Origin: Planctomycetota bacterium
GTDB taxonomy: Bacteria; Planctomycetota; Phycisphaerae; SM23-33
Length of the DNA stretch: 55,318 bases
Reading direction: 5' to 3'
Assembly (NCBI GenBank): GCA_012729725.1
Contig: JAAYCO010000111.1
Location: 1-55,318 of the forward strand
Part shown: piece by piece, positions 1 to 8,064 of the stretch
Layout: the number at the start of each line of letters is the position of its first letter
Numbering within the stretch: position 1 is the stretch's first letter
Notes under the pieces: model-generated
What the model was told of the DNA's origin: nothing
Seen by the model: only the letters and a program-made list of their open reading frames with translations
The model's database searches: none
Made by a program: the position numbers and the translations under genes

Positions 1-472
1 CCGTCTGCGCCGCCGGGGACCATCTATTTATCGCCTGGACAAACTGCTCGATAACAGGTGAAGGCTGAACGCAGTTGATTGCCGGCGCCTCCGGAGCTGC
101 CGCCTGATGCACTGGCGCCGCCTGGGCGGAATGCTCCGCCTGCACTTGGGCCGCCGCCGTCAGCAGCATTTCCAGCACAACGGCAGTGAAACTCCTGCCT
201 GATTCCGGCTTGTCCTGCTCGATTCCGCCCGATGCCGCAGCCATCGCCGAAACCTCCTGTTTCAGCGACTCGACCGATATGCCTTCCTGCGTCAGCTTCT
301 CGGTCAGCAGAGCGATAAGTTGGGAAAGATCGCCGTCGAAGGCGGATATCTGTTCAAGTCCCGCCGCCTCAAGCGCCCTTGCGTCCCCCTGGCCTGTGAA
401 GTTTTGCCCAAGCAAAAGCAATATGTCAGCCAGAGTGCCGCCCACTGTCGACGTCTGATTGATAGAGCTCAT
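1..472 (-). CDS. fliK: Flagellar hook-length control (FliK)-like protein, N-terminal part
   Basis: An open frame of 157 codons starts at ATG 472 and runs off the left edge of the window without a stop. The product begins MSSINQTSTVGGTLADILLL, is rich in Ala, Gln and Glu, and looks like the helical, low-complexity N-terminus of FliK hook-length regulators. No conserved C-terminal FliK domain can be seen because the gene is cut. The name therefore rests mainly on context: it is divergent from a flagellar sigma-54 activator and has an exact sigma-54 promoter immediately upstream. That promoter predicts transcription starting near 474, almost at the ATG, so the message would be nearly leaderless. 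An alternative in-frame ATG at 244 follows a strong AGGAGGT, but frame and codon use upstream of it look coding. It could be another flagellar filament or hook accessory protein. Confidence 0.5.
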   Translation of the reverse strand, partial: MSSINQTSTVGGTLADILLLLGQNFTGQGDARALEAAGLEQISAFDGDLSQLIALLTEKLTQEGISVESLKQEVSAMAAASGGIEQDKPESGRSFTAVVLEMLLTAAAQVQAEHSAQAAPVHQAAAPEAPAINCVQPSPVIEQFVQAINRWSPAAQT

Positions 473-863
473 GGCAGGTTGTTATGCAAGATGTGTGCCA
501 AACCTATCCTGCCGAATCTGTGGTTGTGCAACATGCTGTCAGAACACGACTTATGCCGCTTGCGAAAACTTCTTAACTGAAAAAATGCGGTGCAAGACGT
601 AGGAAGATGCCTCTGGCGGTAGGATGAAATCTCCGGCTTGAGCCCTAATCCAATGATTTAGCTTGCAGGATTATGCGCTGTGTTTTATTCTCCGATTCAA
701 GGTTGTCCGGATACAAGATGTAGAGGCTAATTAGGCATGAGGCCTAGCAGTTGTGTCCTGGTGGATTCCGGAGCTGCCTGCCGGTATCCCACGTGCTATC
801 GGAACATGGTCTGCATGGAGGCGCGCTAAGGGGCCTTCGTGTTCAGGCACTTCTTAGTAATAG
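473..863. other. Divergent intergenic region between fliK-like and activator genes
   Basis: About 390 bases separate the leftward fliK-like gene from the rightward activator gene. Apart from the sigma-54 promoter at 485-500, no coding frame with a ribosome site, no RNA gene and no obvious hairpin with a U-tract was seen. I could not assign a promoter to the rightward activator gene. Confidence 0.5.
485..500 (-). promoter_or_regulatory. Sigma-54 (-24/-12) promoter of the fliK-like gene
   Basis: On the minus strand the sequence is TGGCAC-ACATC-TTGCA, an exact match to the sigma-54 consensus with the correct 5-bp spacer. With C of the -12 element at 486, transcription is expected near 474, two bases before the ATG at 472. 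Two sigma-54 activator genes lie nearby. Confidence 0.8.
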
Positions 864-2285
864 GTGACCATGATGCACCAGGGGTCGGTAAAAGGTTTGA
901 GTTCCACGATGTTTGTGGGGCCGCAACAGTGGTCGCGCGAGCTGGTGGCCATGTTGGACGGTCGTGCAGCAGCCGTGGAAGATTTTTCCGCCGCCTTGGG
1001 CGTCGTCCTGTCACTTCAACCAAAACTCGCCGTTATATGGGGAGGACTTGATGAATCGCAGGCCCTTGCCTTCATCGGTCGTTGCCGGCAGGACAGTGCA
1101 GACACCGCCATAGTCGTCGTTGCGGATGTCCCCGACACGGCCAGTGCAATTCGCTATGTTCGCGCTGGCGCCTACGACTATCTGCCCGGTCCTCTGAATG
1201 CATCGCGGCTTAGCGAGCTGGCGACCAGCATGAATCAGCAGCAGCAATCATCCAACCAGGCTCGCTACTTCTGCCCCAACTGCCCGCCGGGCGTGAAGAT
1301 CGTCGGTAGGAGTTCCGCGGTTGTCCGCATGCTGGAGATGATAAGGATAGTCGCAGAGAGTCGCTGCAACCCGGTGCTGCTGCTTGGCGAAACCGGAACC
1401 GGCAAAGAACTCGCCGCGCGTGCAGTTCATGCCTGGCGCCACGCCAGCAGCGGGCAATTCGTGGCGGTAAATTGTGCCACCCTCACGGCGAATCTGCTTG
1501 AAAGCGAGCTTTTCGGGCACGCTAAGGGCGCATTCACCGGCGCTGACCGCGAGAAGACCGGCCTTCTGGAGCTCGCAAACGGTGGAAGCATCTTCCTGGA
1601 CGAAATCAGCGAGATGCCCATGGAGTTGCAGGCCAAGTTGTTGCGGTTCCTTCAGGAGCGGACTTTCCGAAAAGTGGGCGGAACCAAAGACATTTCATGC
1701 ACAGCCACAGTCATCGCGTCCAGCAATCTCAAGCTCTTCGACCAGGCGATGGCCGGCAAGTTCCGCAAGGACTTGTACTACAGGTTGGCGGTCGTTCCCA
1801 TCAAGATCTCCCCGCTTCGCTCCGCGGACCGACGGGACGATATACCGCTGCTGGCTGATTACTTCATCCGCTCGGATGAAAGCGTTGCGCCCGGCAAGCT
1901 TGAAGGCCTTTCTCAGGAAGCCAGGGCGGAACTGATGAGGCACGATTGGCCGGGTAACGTTCGAGAGCTGAAGAATGTAATTGAGCGCGCTTCGATATTT
2001 GAGATGGGGCGCCACATAACTGCGGCAAGCCTGATGATCGAGCGCACCGGCGAAGGCCCAAGTGGGCCGGCATCGCCGACCATGGATTTCTCTCTTGAAG
2101 CTGCAGAAAGAGAATTCATCTGCCGGGCTTTGCAGGAAACTAACTGGCAGCGCACTCGGGCGGCGTCACTGCTTGGCATAACCAGAGCGACCCTGCACGC
2201 CAAAATCAAGCGATACGACATCAAGCTGCCCGCCCAATCGGCTGCGGAAGACAAAAGCGAAAACGTATCAACAGTCCCCTCCTAG
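864..2285 (+). CDS. Sigma-54 interaction-domain transcriptional activator (FlrC/FlbD type)
   Basis: A 473-residue NtrC-family activator. Residues ~1-125 look like a receiver domain, but the position of the phosphoacceptor Asp is occupied by Trp59 (context KLAVIW), so classical phosphorylation is unlikely. Residues ~146-370 form the AAA+ domain, with Walker A GETGTGKE (~175-182), the sigma-54 contact loop GAFTGA (~222-227), Walker B FLDE and the arginine-finger stretch RKDLYYRL. The C-terminus (~415-455) is a Fis-type helix-turn-helix ending in TRATLHAKIKRY. The maximal frame starts at GTG 864; ATG 870 and ATG 873 follow a better-spaced AGGTGA. Sitting between the fliK-like gene and the flagellar operon, it probably activates the sigma-54 promoters at 485-500 and 2507-2522. 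The partner of a second activator at 5551. Confidence 0.9.
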   Translation: MTMMHQGSVKGLSSTMFVGPQQWSRELVAMLDGRAAAVEDFSAALGVVLSLQPKLAVIWGGLDESQALAFIGRCRQDSADTAIVVVADVPDTASAIRYVRAGAYDYLPGPLNASRLSELATSMNQQQQSSNQARYFCPNCPPGVKIVGRSSAVVRMLEMIRIVAESRCNPVLLLGETGTGKELAARAVHAWRHASSGQFVAVNCATLTANLLESELFGHAKGAFTGADREKTGLLELANGGSIFLDEISEMPMELQAKLLRFLQERTFRKVGGTKDISCTATVIASSNLKLFDQAMAGKFRKDLYYRLAVVPIKISPLRSADRRDDIPLLADYFIRSDESVAPGKLEGLSQEARAELMRHDWPGNVRELKNVIERASIFEMGRHITAASLMIERTGEGPSGPASPTMDFSLEAAEREFICRALQETNWQRTRAASLLGITRATLHAKIKRYDIKLPAQSAAEDKSENVSTVPS

Positions 2286-2599
2286 ACCTGTCACCCGTTT
2301 CACCCGACAATAGCCCTGCCGGCCCCCAGAGATGCACCCATGTTCCAAGGCGCAAATACCTTACGCGCGGCAAAAACTCCTACACATCCGCATCCTGAAG
2401 CACTGGACAACCAAAGCAGAACCCGCACAGCGTATCCAATGTAAGGTTTTATGAGGCCAGAACTTACGTCATATCATCGACTTGCCGCACCATACTTTCG
2501 CTCAAGTGGCATGTCCGTTGCATGGCAGATGGACGGTGAACTGTGTTCATTTCGCCCGTTGCGTCAAGTTTTTGTGCAACGTGATTGGGATTGCCAAGG
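2286..2599. other. Leader region of the main flagellar operon
   Basis: A gap of just over 300 bases between the first activator gene and the large operon. It holds the sigma-54 promoter at 2507-2522. No terminator with a U-tract was found after the activator gene, so some read-through into the operon is possible. Confidence 0.5.
2507..2522 (+). promoter_or_regulatory. Sigma-54 promoter of the main flagellar operon
   Basis: The sequence TGGCAT-GTCCG-TTGCA matches the -24/-12 consensus at every position except the last base of the -24 element, with the correct 5-bp spacer. Predicted start is near 2533, giving a leader of about 67 bases to the ATG at 2600. It would drive the tightly packed genes from 2600 to 17,838. 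Confidence 0.75.
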
Positions 2600-4876
2600 A
2601 TGGCGACAGACCAGAAGAATGCTCCGGCGGCTGCAACACCCGCACAAAGTGCAGAGGCCCCTGCCGCGCGTGTGGCGGCCCCAAAGAAGCCAGGCATGGT
2701 GCAGGCGCTGCTGGTTCTGAACACGTTGCTGATGGCCTTTGGCATAGGGTTGGTCATAGCGATTCAGCCTCGCGGCGTGCCCGAACAAGCCCCCGCCGCC
2801 AGCCCACCGGTTGTCGTTCAGCAACTAACGACCCAGCCGGCACAATCGGCTCCAGCGGAGAGCGACTCTCCAACAGTCTCCTGGGCGGAGGCCAAGAACC
2901 TGTATGTTTCGGGCGACTACCAATCGGCTCTCGGGGCGATGACCGCCCTGCTTCTCAAGAGCACTCAGGAGCAGGTCGAGCGGCCGATCATCGAGCTTAT
3001 CACCCTTCGCCAGGTGCAATGCCTTCACAAGCTGGGGCGGTTTGAAGAGGCCCGACAACCTCTTCTTGAACTGACGCATGCCTCGAGCGGCATCATCAGG
3101 GCAGTCGCTTGCCAGATCCAGGCTCAGGTGGACATAAAAGAAGGAAGGCGTGGAACCGCTCGCTGCCGGGCCTACGCCAGCATCGCCGCTGCCGGGGCGG
3201 GACAGGCGGAACTTGAGGCGCAGAACGACCTGCTTATTGCCGACGCTCTGGCCAAAGACACGCTTGCCATGTGGAACTCCCCGCACGAGCCGCCCGTCAT
3301 TCAAATGCAGGATGTGGATCCATTTGCCGACCTTGATGACGAGGCTCTTTATCAGCTCATCTCCGGCGGCAAGGGCCGCAACATCATGAGCCTGACCCCT
3401 CGCGTAAAGCGAGTCGCGGTCGGCGGGGGCATGAGACGTTACAGCGCCTCCGCATGGCAGGTTCCGGTTGAAGATTTGCTTCTGCGGGTGACCGCCGAGT
3501 CCGCGATGCAGGTTCAGTGGAGCAACGTAAGCGCGGAAGCCCGGCGTCGGTCGGTCAGCGTGCAGTTTGACGATGTGGCCCAACAGAGGCTGGTTGAGAT
3601 TGTCTGCGGCGCCGCGGGCCTTGTGGCAAGGTTCACCGGCGACGCGGTTATCATCAGCGACCCGACCACAATAGAGTCGCTCAGCGACAAACGCGACCTG
3701 GTGCATGCCGAGGCGGTTTCTGTTCTGCGTCGCGTATTCCTGCGCTGGCCGCAGGATGCAAGGCTGGCCGAAGGCAGGCTGACACTGGCGATGATTTATG
3801 AAGCCGCCGGAGATTTCCCCTCCGCGCTTGCCGAATACAGTCTGACGTCAACCCGGCATCCCACAAGTGAATCGTCGGCAAGATCGCTGCTGCTATCGGG
3901 GAGGCTGCGAACCCGGCTGAACGATTACGCCGGGGCAAACCGCGACCTTTACACACTGCTTGACGGTCACCCCACCTGGCCGGAGATAGACGACGCATAT
4001 CTCCAACTTGGCCTCGTCGCCGTCGGAGCGGGCAATCTTGACGACGCCATCACCGCCTTCCGCAAGCTGCACAATCTCAATCTGTCCGAGGCAGGCACCA
4101 GCTTGTCCGCGTTTCATCTGGGCCGGTGTTACTTTCTGAAGGGAGACTTTGCCGAAGCAGGCAAATGGATCAAGGCGTTTCTCGACACGCCCAAGGGCGG
4201 CAATGAAGAACTTCGCGACGCTTTAATCATGCTCGCCCGATGCGAAGCCTCAGCCGGTGATCACGCCTCAGCCGTCATGCGACTAAGGCAGGCTCTTAGC
4301 GCGGATGAAGGCGGCGAGAAGAGCATCGAATTGTCGATGGACCTCGGGCAGTATCTGTTGGAGATCAACGATTGCGTGGGGGCTCTTGGTTCGCTGCGAG
4401 CATTGGAAAACCACAAACTGACGGATTCGCAACTGGCGGATGCCATCATCCTGGAGGCAAAGATCCACACGAAGATGGGCCTCGGGCGCCGTGCCGCCAG
4501 CCTGGTGCATAACAACATCAAGCTGATCGAAGACATGCAGGTGCGCATCAGGCTCGAGATTGAGCTCGCTCGCATCCAAATGGCCAACGAGGAATTCGCA
4601 GCCGCCAGAACCACGCTCACATCTGTTCTTTCGCGGATGGGCGGCGGGGCCGACGCCACAGCCGTCAAGCTGGACCTTGCTGAAGTCTGCCTGAACATGC
4701 AAGACCCCCGGCCAGTCGCCCAACTGACGGGCGAAGTGCTTCAAGCTGGTTGCGATCCGGCGTCCGCAACAAGAGCAAGAACGCTACTGGGATGGGCGCA
4801 CGTCATGCAAAAGGATTATGTGCAGGCTGCAGCAATCTATGCCGCCGCCAACAGCGCTGAAGGATCGCAGGAATGA
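2600..4876 (+). CDS. Membrane-anchored STN-like/TPR protein of the flagellar operon
   Basis: A 758-residue protein heading the main flagellar operon. The ATG at 2600 is preferred over an upstream TTG at 2585; GGGA lies upstream of it. Residues ~33-55 form one transmembrane segment, after an Ala/Pro-rich cytoplasmic tail. Residues ~95-240 and ~370-755 contain degenerate tetratricopeptide repeats. Between them (~289-354) is a stretch resembling the STN/secretin N0 fold: helix with DLLLRVTAES, strand RSVSVQFDDV, helix LVEIVCGAAG, strand AVIISDP. The bulk is predicted to be periplasmic, because the segment acts as a signal anchor. The gene overlaps the next by ATGA, which also encodes a periplasmic TPR protein. 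No named flagellar family was recognised; an assembly scaffold or a motor/outer-membrane link is an inference. Confidence 0.7.
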   Translation: MATDQKNAPAAATPAQSAEAPAARVAAPKKPGMVQALLVLNTLLMAFGIGLVIAIQPRGVPEQAPAASPPVVVQQLTTQPAQSAPAESDSPTVSWAEAKNLYVSGDYQSALGAMTALLLKSTQEQVERPIIELITLRQVQCLHKLGRFEEARQPLLELTHASSGIIRAVACQIQAQVDIKEGRRGTARCRAYASIAAAGAGQAELEAQNDLLIADALAKDTLAMWNSPHEPPVIQMQDVDPFADLDDEALYQLISGGKGRNIMSLTPRVKRVAVGGGMRRYSASAWQVPVEDLLLRVTAESAMQVQWSNVSAEARRRSVSVQFDDVAQQRLVEIVCGAAGLVARFTGDAVIISDPTTIESLSDKRDLVHAEAVSVLRRVFLRWPQDARLAEGRLTLAMIYEAAGDFPSALAEYSLTSTRHPTSESSARSLLLSGRLRTRLNDYAGANRDLYTLLDGHPTWPEIDDAYLQLGLVAVGAGNLDDAITAFRKLHNLNLSEAGTSLSAFHLGRCYFLKGDFAEAGKWIKAFLDTPKGGNEELRDALIMLARCEASAGDHASAVMRLRQALSADEGGEKSIELSMDLGQYLLEINDCVGALGSLRALENHKLTDSQLADAIILEAKIHTKMGLGRRAASLVHNNIKLIEDMQVRIRLEIELARIQMANEEFAAARTTLTSVLSRMGGGADATAVKLDLAEVCLNMQDPRPVAQLTGEVLQAGCDPASATRARTLLGWAHVMQKDYVQAAAIYAAANSAEGSQE

Positions 4877-5550
4877 CACAGATCACAGCCATGACAAAAT
4901 GGACGTCTGCGATCGTGCTGTTGTTGTGCGCAACGCTGTGCGGCCAGGAAAACACCATAGATCCCCAGCAGGTGCGCGAGAATCGCAACACACTCAGGCT
5001 GACGGCCATCAGCGGCCTGCCCTCTGATTCTCCAGCCGGCAAAGCAGACCTTCAAGAAACCATTCACAGACTGGACTCGCTTCGACCCAGCGACGGCAAG
5101 CCCGTAGCGCCTCCGCCGGAGCCAGTTGTCCAGAACGAGGTTGTGCCTGAAACTCAGCCGGTTGCGTCGCAGCCTGTCGTTGACGAGGCCGCAATCGCCG
5201 CTATGAAGGCAGGTTCTATCGCGGGGCTTGCCAAGCCTGTGCTGCTGGCCGACCGTCTGTACAGCGACGGCATGCCTAACGCCGCGCTACCGCTCTATGA
5301 GGTTGCGTTCAACCAATCACAAGAACCGCAGGAACGTGCATGGGCCTTGTTCCAAATGGGCAACTGCCTTCAGGAAGTGGACCCCGCCAAGGCTCGTGAG
5401 CATTACCAGCTTCTTGCAAAGGAACACCCTGATTGCCCGTGGTCGCAGGTGGCGTTGCAGATGGATCGCCTGCTGGAGTGGAAACTCGCGGATCAACCAT
5501 CCACCATGGTTCGCGCCGCCCTTGCCAAACTCAAACGCCAGGAACAGTGA
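4873..5550 (+). CDS. Secreted TPR-containing protein of the flagellar operon
   Basis: A 225-residue product beginning in the ATGA overlap with the previous gene. Residues ~8-24 (TKWTSAIVLLLCATLCG) form a signal peptide; the Cys in LLLCATLCG could suggest a lipoprotein, but the lipobox is poor. The middle is Pro/Gln-rich. Residues ~115-215 show two or three TPR-like helical hairpins (LPLYEVAFNQ, ERAWALFQMGNCL, AREHYQLLAKEHP) like those of CpoB/YbgF or BamD. It is immediately followed, without a gap, by the second sigma-54 activator gene. The pairing of two periplasmic TPR proteins in front of the basal-body genes suggests a role in the envelope part of flagellar assembly, but no specific family is recognised. 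Confidence 0.65.
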   Translation: MTQITAMTKWTSAIVLLLCATLCGQENTIDPQQVRENRNTLRLTAISGLPSDSPAGKADLQETIHRLDSLRPSDGKPVAPPPEPVVQNEVVPETQPVASQPVVDEAAIAAMKAGSIAGLAKPVLLADRLYSDGMPNAALPLYEVAFNQSQEPQERAWALFQMGNCLQEVDPAKAREHYQLLAKEHPDCPWSQVALQMDRLLEWKLADQPSTMVRAALAKLKRQEQ

Positions 5551-6951
5551 ATGCTTGAGAAACTCTGCCAAAATGTGCTGATCGCAAGTCACAATACCGC
5601 AAACGCAAGGTGTGTTCTTGAAGCCCTTGCGGCAAGAGCGGTCCGAGGCACTATGGCAACCTCGTCAGCGGCGGCAATTGCGAAGGTGGAGGAATCCGCA
5701 TGGGATATGGTGATTGCTGAAATCAGTGAGCAATCTCACTGGGACATGCTGAGGAAGATCAGGCATATCGCCCCCGAATTGCCGGTGGTGGCGGTGATTC
5801 CGGCTGCCTGCGTGGCTTTGGCGGTGAGAGCCATGCATGAAGGATGCCCCGACGTATTGGTGTCTCCACTGACGTCGGCGGCTGTTAACGCCATGCTCGA
5901 AACGATTCTTCCAACGCATGAAGCCCAGGTGGCGGCAGGCGAGGAAGACAATCATCACCTCTTTCGCATCGTCGGCAGGAGCGAGCAATTCCTTCGCACG
6001 GTCCGCCTTGTCGAGAAGGTCGCGCCGACGACCGTGCCAGTGTTGATAACGGGCGAAAGCGGCACAGGCAAGGAACTGTTGTCCTATCTGCTGCATCGCA
6101 GGTCTAACCGTCGGAAGAATCCGTACGTGCGTGTTAACTGCGCGGCCCTGAGCGAAAACCTGCTCGAAAGCGAACTCTTCGGACACGAGAGGGGCGCGTT
6201 CACCGGCGCGATTGCACGGCACAAGGGCAGGTTCGAGCGGGCTCACGGAGGCACGCTGCTGCTGGATGAAATATCCGAAACAACGCCGCGTCTGCAGGCT
6301 GAGCTGCTTCGAGTGCTGGAACAGCAGGATTTTGAGCGGGTTGGCGGCAGCGAACTTGTTCGTGTCAGCGTGAGAGTTGTCAGCACGTCAAACAGGGATC
6401 TCGCCGCGGAAGTCAAGGCAGGCCGGTTCCGCCAGGATTTGTACTACCGTCTCAGCGGCGTGCACATGCACGTGCCGTCGCTTCGCACCCGGCCAAACGA
6501 CATCGAGCCGCTTGTCTGGCACTTCGTGAACATGCACGCCGGCGAAGTGCGCCGGCGAATCAGGAGCCTCGATCCGGAAATGCTTACTGTCTTCTCGCAG
6601 TGCTCGTGGCCCGGCAACGTGCGGCAACTGCGAAGCGCCGTGCGGGCTGCACTGATACTTGGCGAAGGCCCAGTGCTTTCGCTTGATGGCGCGGAAGACC
6701 TTCGACAAGAGCTGGTCGATTGCATGATGACTGCCGGGGAGTCTGCGTCGTCAACTGCGATTGACGCATCAAGCACCCTGAGGCTTCAAGAGCTTGAACG
6801 CCACGCTGTTCTGGAGGCGCTTCGCAGGACCCGCCGAAATCAGGTCAAGGCTGCCGGCCTGTTGGGCATAACGGATCGGACGCTCAGAGAAAAGCTTCGT
6901 CGCTACCGCCAGGACGGACTTCTGGCCGCAACACAGGAGGCTTCATGGTGA
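5551..6951 (+). CDS. Second flagellar sigma-54 activator with Glu in place of the receiver Asp
   Basis: A 466-residue NtrC-family activator. The N-terminus (~8-120) follows a receiver pattern, but the phosphoacceptor position in WDMVIAEIS is Glu57, a substitution that often mimics the phosphorylated state. The AAA+ domain (~138-365) has Walker A GESGTGKE (~168-175), GAFTGA (~215-220), Walker B LLLDE and RQDLYYRL. The C-terminal Fis helix-turn-helix ends in TDRTLREKLRRYR. The gene abuts the upstream TPR gene and its end overlaps flgB, so it is made from the operon it may itself regulate. With the divergent activator at 864 it suggests a two-step or heteromeric sigma-54 switch for flagellar classes. 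Confidence 0.88.
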   Translation: MLEKLCQNVLIASHNTANARCVLEALAARAVRGTMATSSAAAIAKVEESAWDMVIAEISEQSHWDMLRKIRHIAPELPVVAVIPAACVALAVRAMHEGCPDVLVSPLTSAAVNAMLETILPTHEAQVAAGEEDNHHLFRIVGRSEQFLRTVRLVEKVAPTTVPVLITGESGTGKELLSYLLHRRSNRRKNPYVRVNCAALSENLLESELFGHERGAFTGAIARHKGRFERAHGGTLLLDEISETTPRLQAELLRVLEQQDFERVGGSELVRVSVRVVSTSNRDLAAEVKAGRFRQDLYYRLSGVHMHVPSLRTRPNDIEPLVWHFVNMHAGEVRRRIRSLDPEMLTVFSQCSWPGNVRQLRSAVRAALILGEGPVLSLDGAEDLRQELVDCMMTAGESASSTAIDASSTLRLQELERHAVLEALRRTRRNQVKAAGLLGITDRTLREKLRRYRQDGLLAATQEASW

Positions 6952-7292
6952 AACCGGAGATGATCAACCATCTGCATGCTGGTTTGAAGGTGACGACCGC
7001 CAGGCAGGGTCTTATCGCCAACAACATCGCCAACATCAGCACGCCAGGGTACAAGCGGCTTGATGCACAGTTCGAGCGCGTGCTTGCCGAGGCGCTCGCC
7101 TCCGGCAAGAACCTCGCGGACGTGGAGGCGCCAATCGCTCCAACCCTTATCGGCACACCAAACGAAATAGGCAACGACGTCGATCTGGACCAGGAGATCG
7201 GCGAAATGGTGCAGAACGCGTCCATGTACAAGACCTACTTCCGTCTGCTGGGCAAGATGTTGCGGCAGATGGAAATGGCCATTGGTGAGTAA
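6945..7292 (+). CDS. flgB: Flagellar basal-body rod protein FlgB
   Basis: A 115-residue proximal rod subunit. The N-terminal helix carries the rod/hook family signature QGLIANNIANISTPGYK, and the C-terminal helix (EIGEMVQNASMYKTYFRLLG) is the partner strand of the coiled coil. It is somewhat shorter than typical FlgB. The ATG lies inside the end of the activator gene and is preceded by AGGAGG, so translation is probably coupled. FlgB is exported through the flagellar type III apparatus and builds the rod with FlgC and FliE, whose genes follow directly. Confidence 0.93.
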   Translation: MVKPEMINHLHAGLKVTTARQGLIANNIANISTPGYKRLDAQFERVLAEALASGKNLADVEAPIAPTLIGTPNEIGNDVDLDQEIGEMVQNASMYKTYFRLLGKMLRQMEMAIGE

Positions 7293-7301
7293 GGAGAACC
7301 T

Positions 7302-7706
7302 ATGAGCGTTCAAAAAGTGGTTTCACCGATTGATGTAGCCGTCAGCGGCATGCGGGCGCAGTCGTTGCGGATGAACGTCACCGCCAACAACATCGCCAAC
7401 TCGAATACGTCTCGTGCGGCCGGCGGCCAGCCTTACAGGAGGCAGCGCGTTCTCACAACCGCCGGCGCCGGAATCAGCGGCGTGCAGATAGTCGGCGTGC
7501 GGGGCGATTATGCAACCGACTTCAAGAAGGTGCTGGACGCGGGCAACCCCGACGCCGATGAAAACGGCTTCGTCAACATGCCCAACGTCGATCTGCCAAT
7601 CGAAATGATGCAAATGGTTATTGCCGGCAGAGGCTACCAGGCTAACGCGGCGGTGCTCAAGAAGTACCAGGACATGGTTGACGTGGCCCTCGAGGTCATC
7701 CGCTAG
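7302..7706 (+). CDS. flgC: Flagellar basal-body rod protein FlgC
   Basis: A 134-residue rod protein, nine bases after flgB, with AAGGAGA before the ATG. The family N-terminus is present (DVAVSGMRAQSLRMNVTANN followed by IANSNT), as is the conserved C-terminus (VDLPIEMMQMVIAGRGYQAN and AVLKKYQDMVD). The VNMPNVDLPIEM segment is diagnostic for FlgC. It assembles in the proximal rod with FlgB, exported by the type III apparatus. Confidence 0.95.
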   Translation: MSVQKVVSPIDVAVSGMRAQSLRMNVTANNIANSNTSRAAGGQPYRRQRVLTTAGAGISGVQIVGVRGDYATDFKKVLDAGNPDADENGFVNMPNVDLPIEMMQMVIAGRGYQANAAVLKKYQDMVDVALEVIR

Positions 7707-7717
7707 GAGCATACACT

Positions 7718-8023
7718 ATGGCTATAAATCCAATTAACGGCATATCAGTTCCGTCAACACCGACGCCAACTCCGGCCGTCAAGCCGACACAGGGCGAGCA
7801 GAAGGTCAATTTCAACGAGGCCCTGGACTCGGCTATCAACAAGGTCAACAACGACCAGCAATCGCTGGGCGTGGCGATAGAGGATCTGCTTGCCGGCAGA
7901 ACGCAGGACGTCGTGCCGGCGGTGGCTGCAATGGCGGAAGCGGATATCAGCTTCAAGCTGCTTATGGGCGTGCGGAACAAAGTGATCGAGGCCTATAAGC
8001 AGACAATGAACATGCAGATATGA
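7718..8023 (+). CDS. fliE: Flagellar hook-basal body complex protein FliE
   Basis: A 101-residue protein with the family pattern: variable N-terminus rich in Pro/Thr, then VNFNEALDSAINKVNNDQQS, a GRTQDV loop and the conserved C-terminal helix ADISFKLLMGVRNKVIEAYK. FliE connects the MS ring to the rod. The ribosome site is AGGAG ahead of ATG 7718. Gene order flgB-flgC-fliE-fliF is the common bacterial arrangement. Confidence 0.94.
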   Translation: MAINPINGISVPSTPTPTPAVKPTQGEQKVNFNEALDSAINKVNNDQQSLGVAIEDLLAGRTQDVVPAVAAMAEADISFKLLMGVRNKVIEAYKQTMNMQI

Positions 8024-8064
8024 CCCCCACATCGGGGCAAGCCCGCTATTAAGAGGACGAAAAG

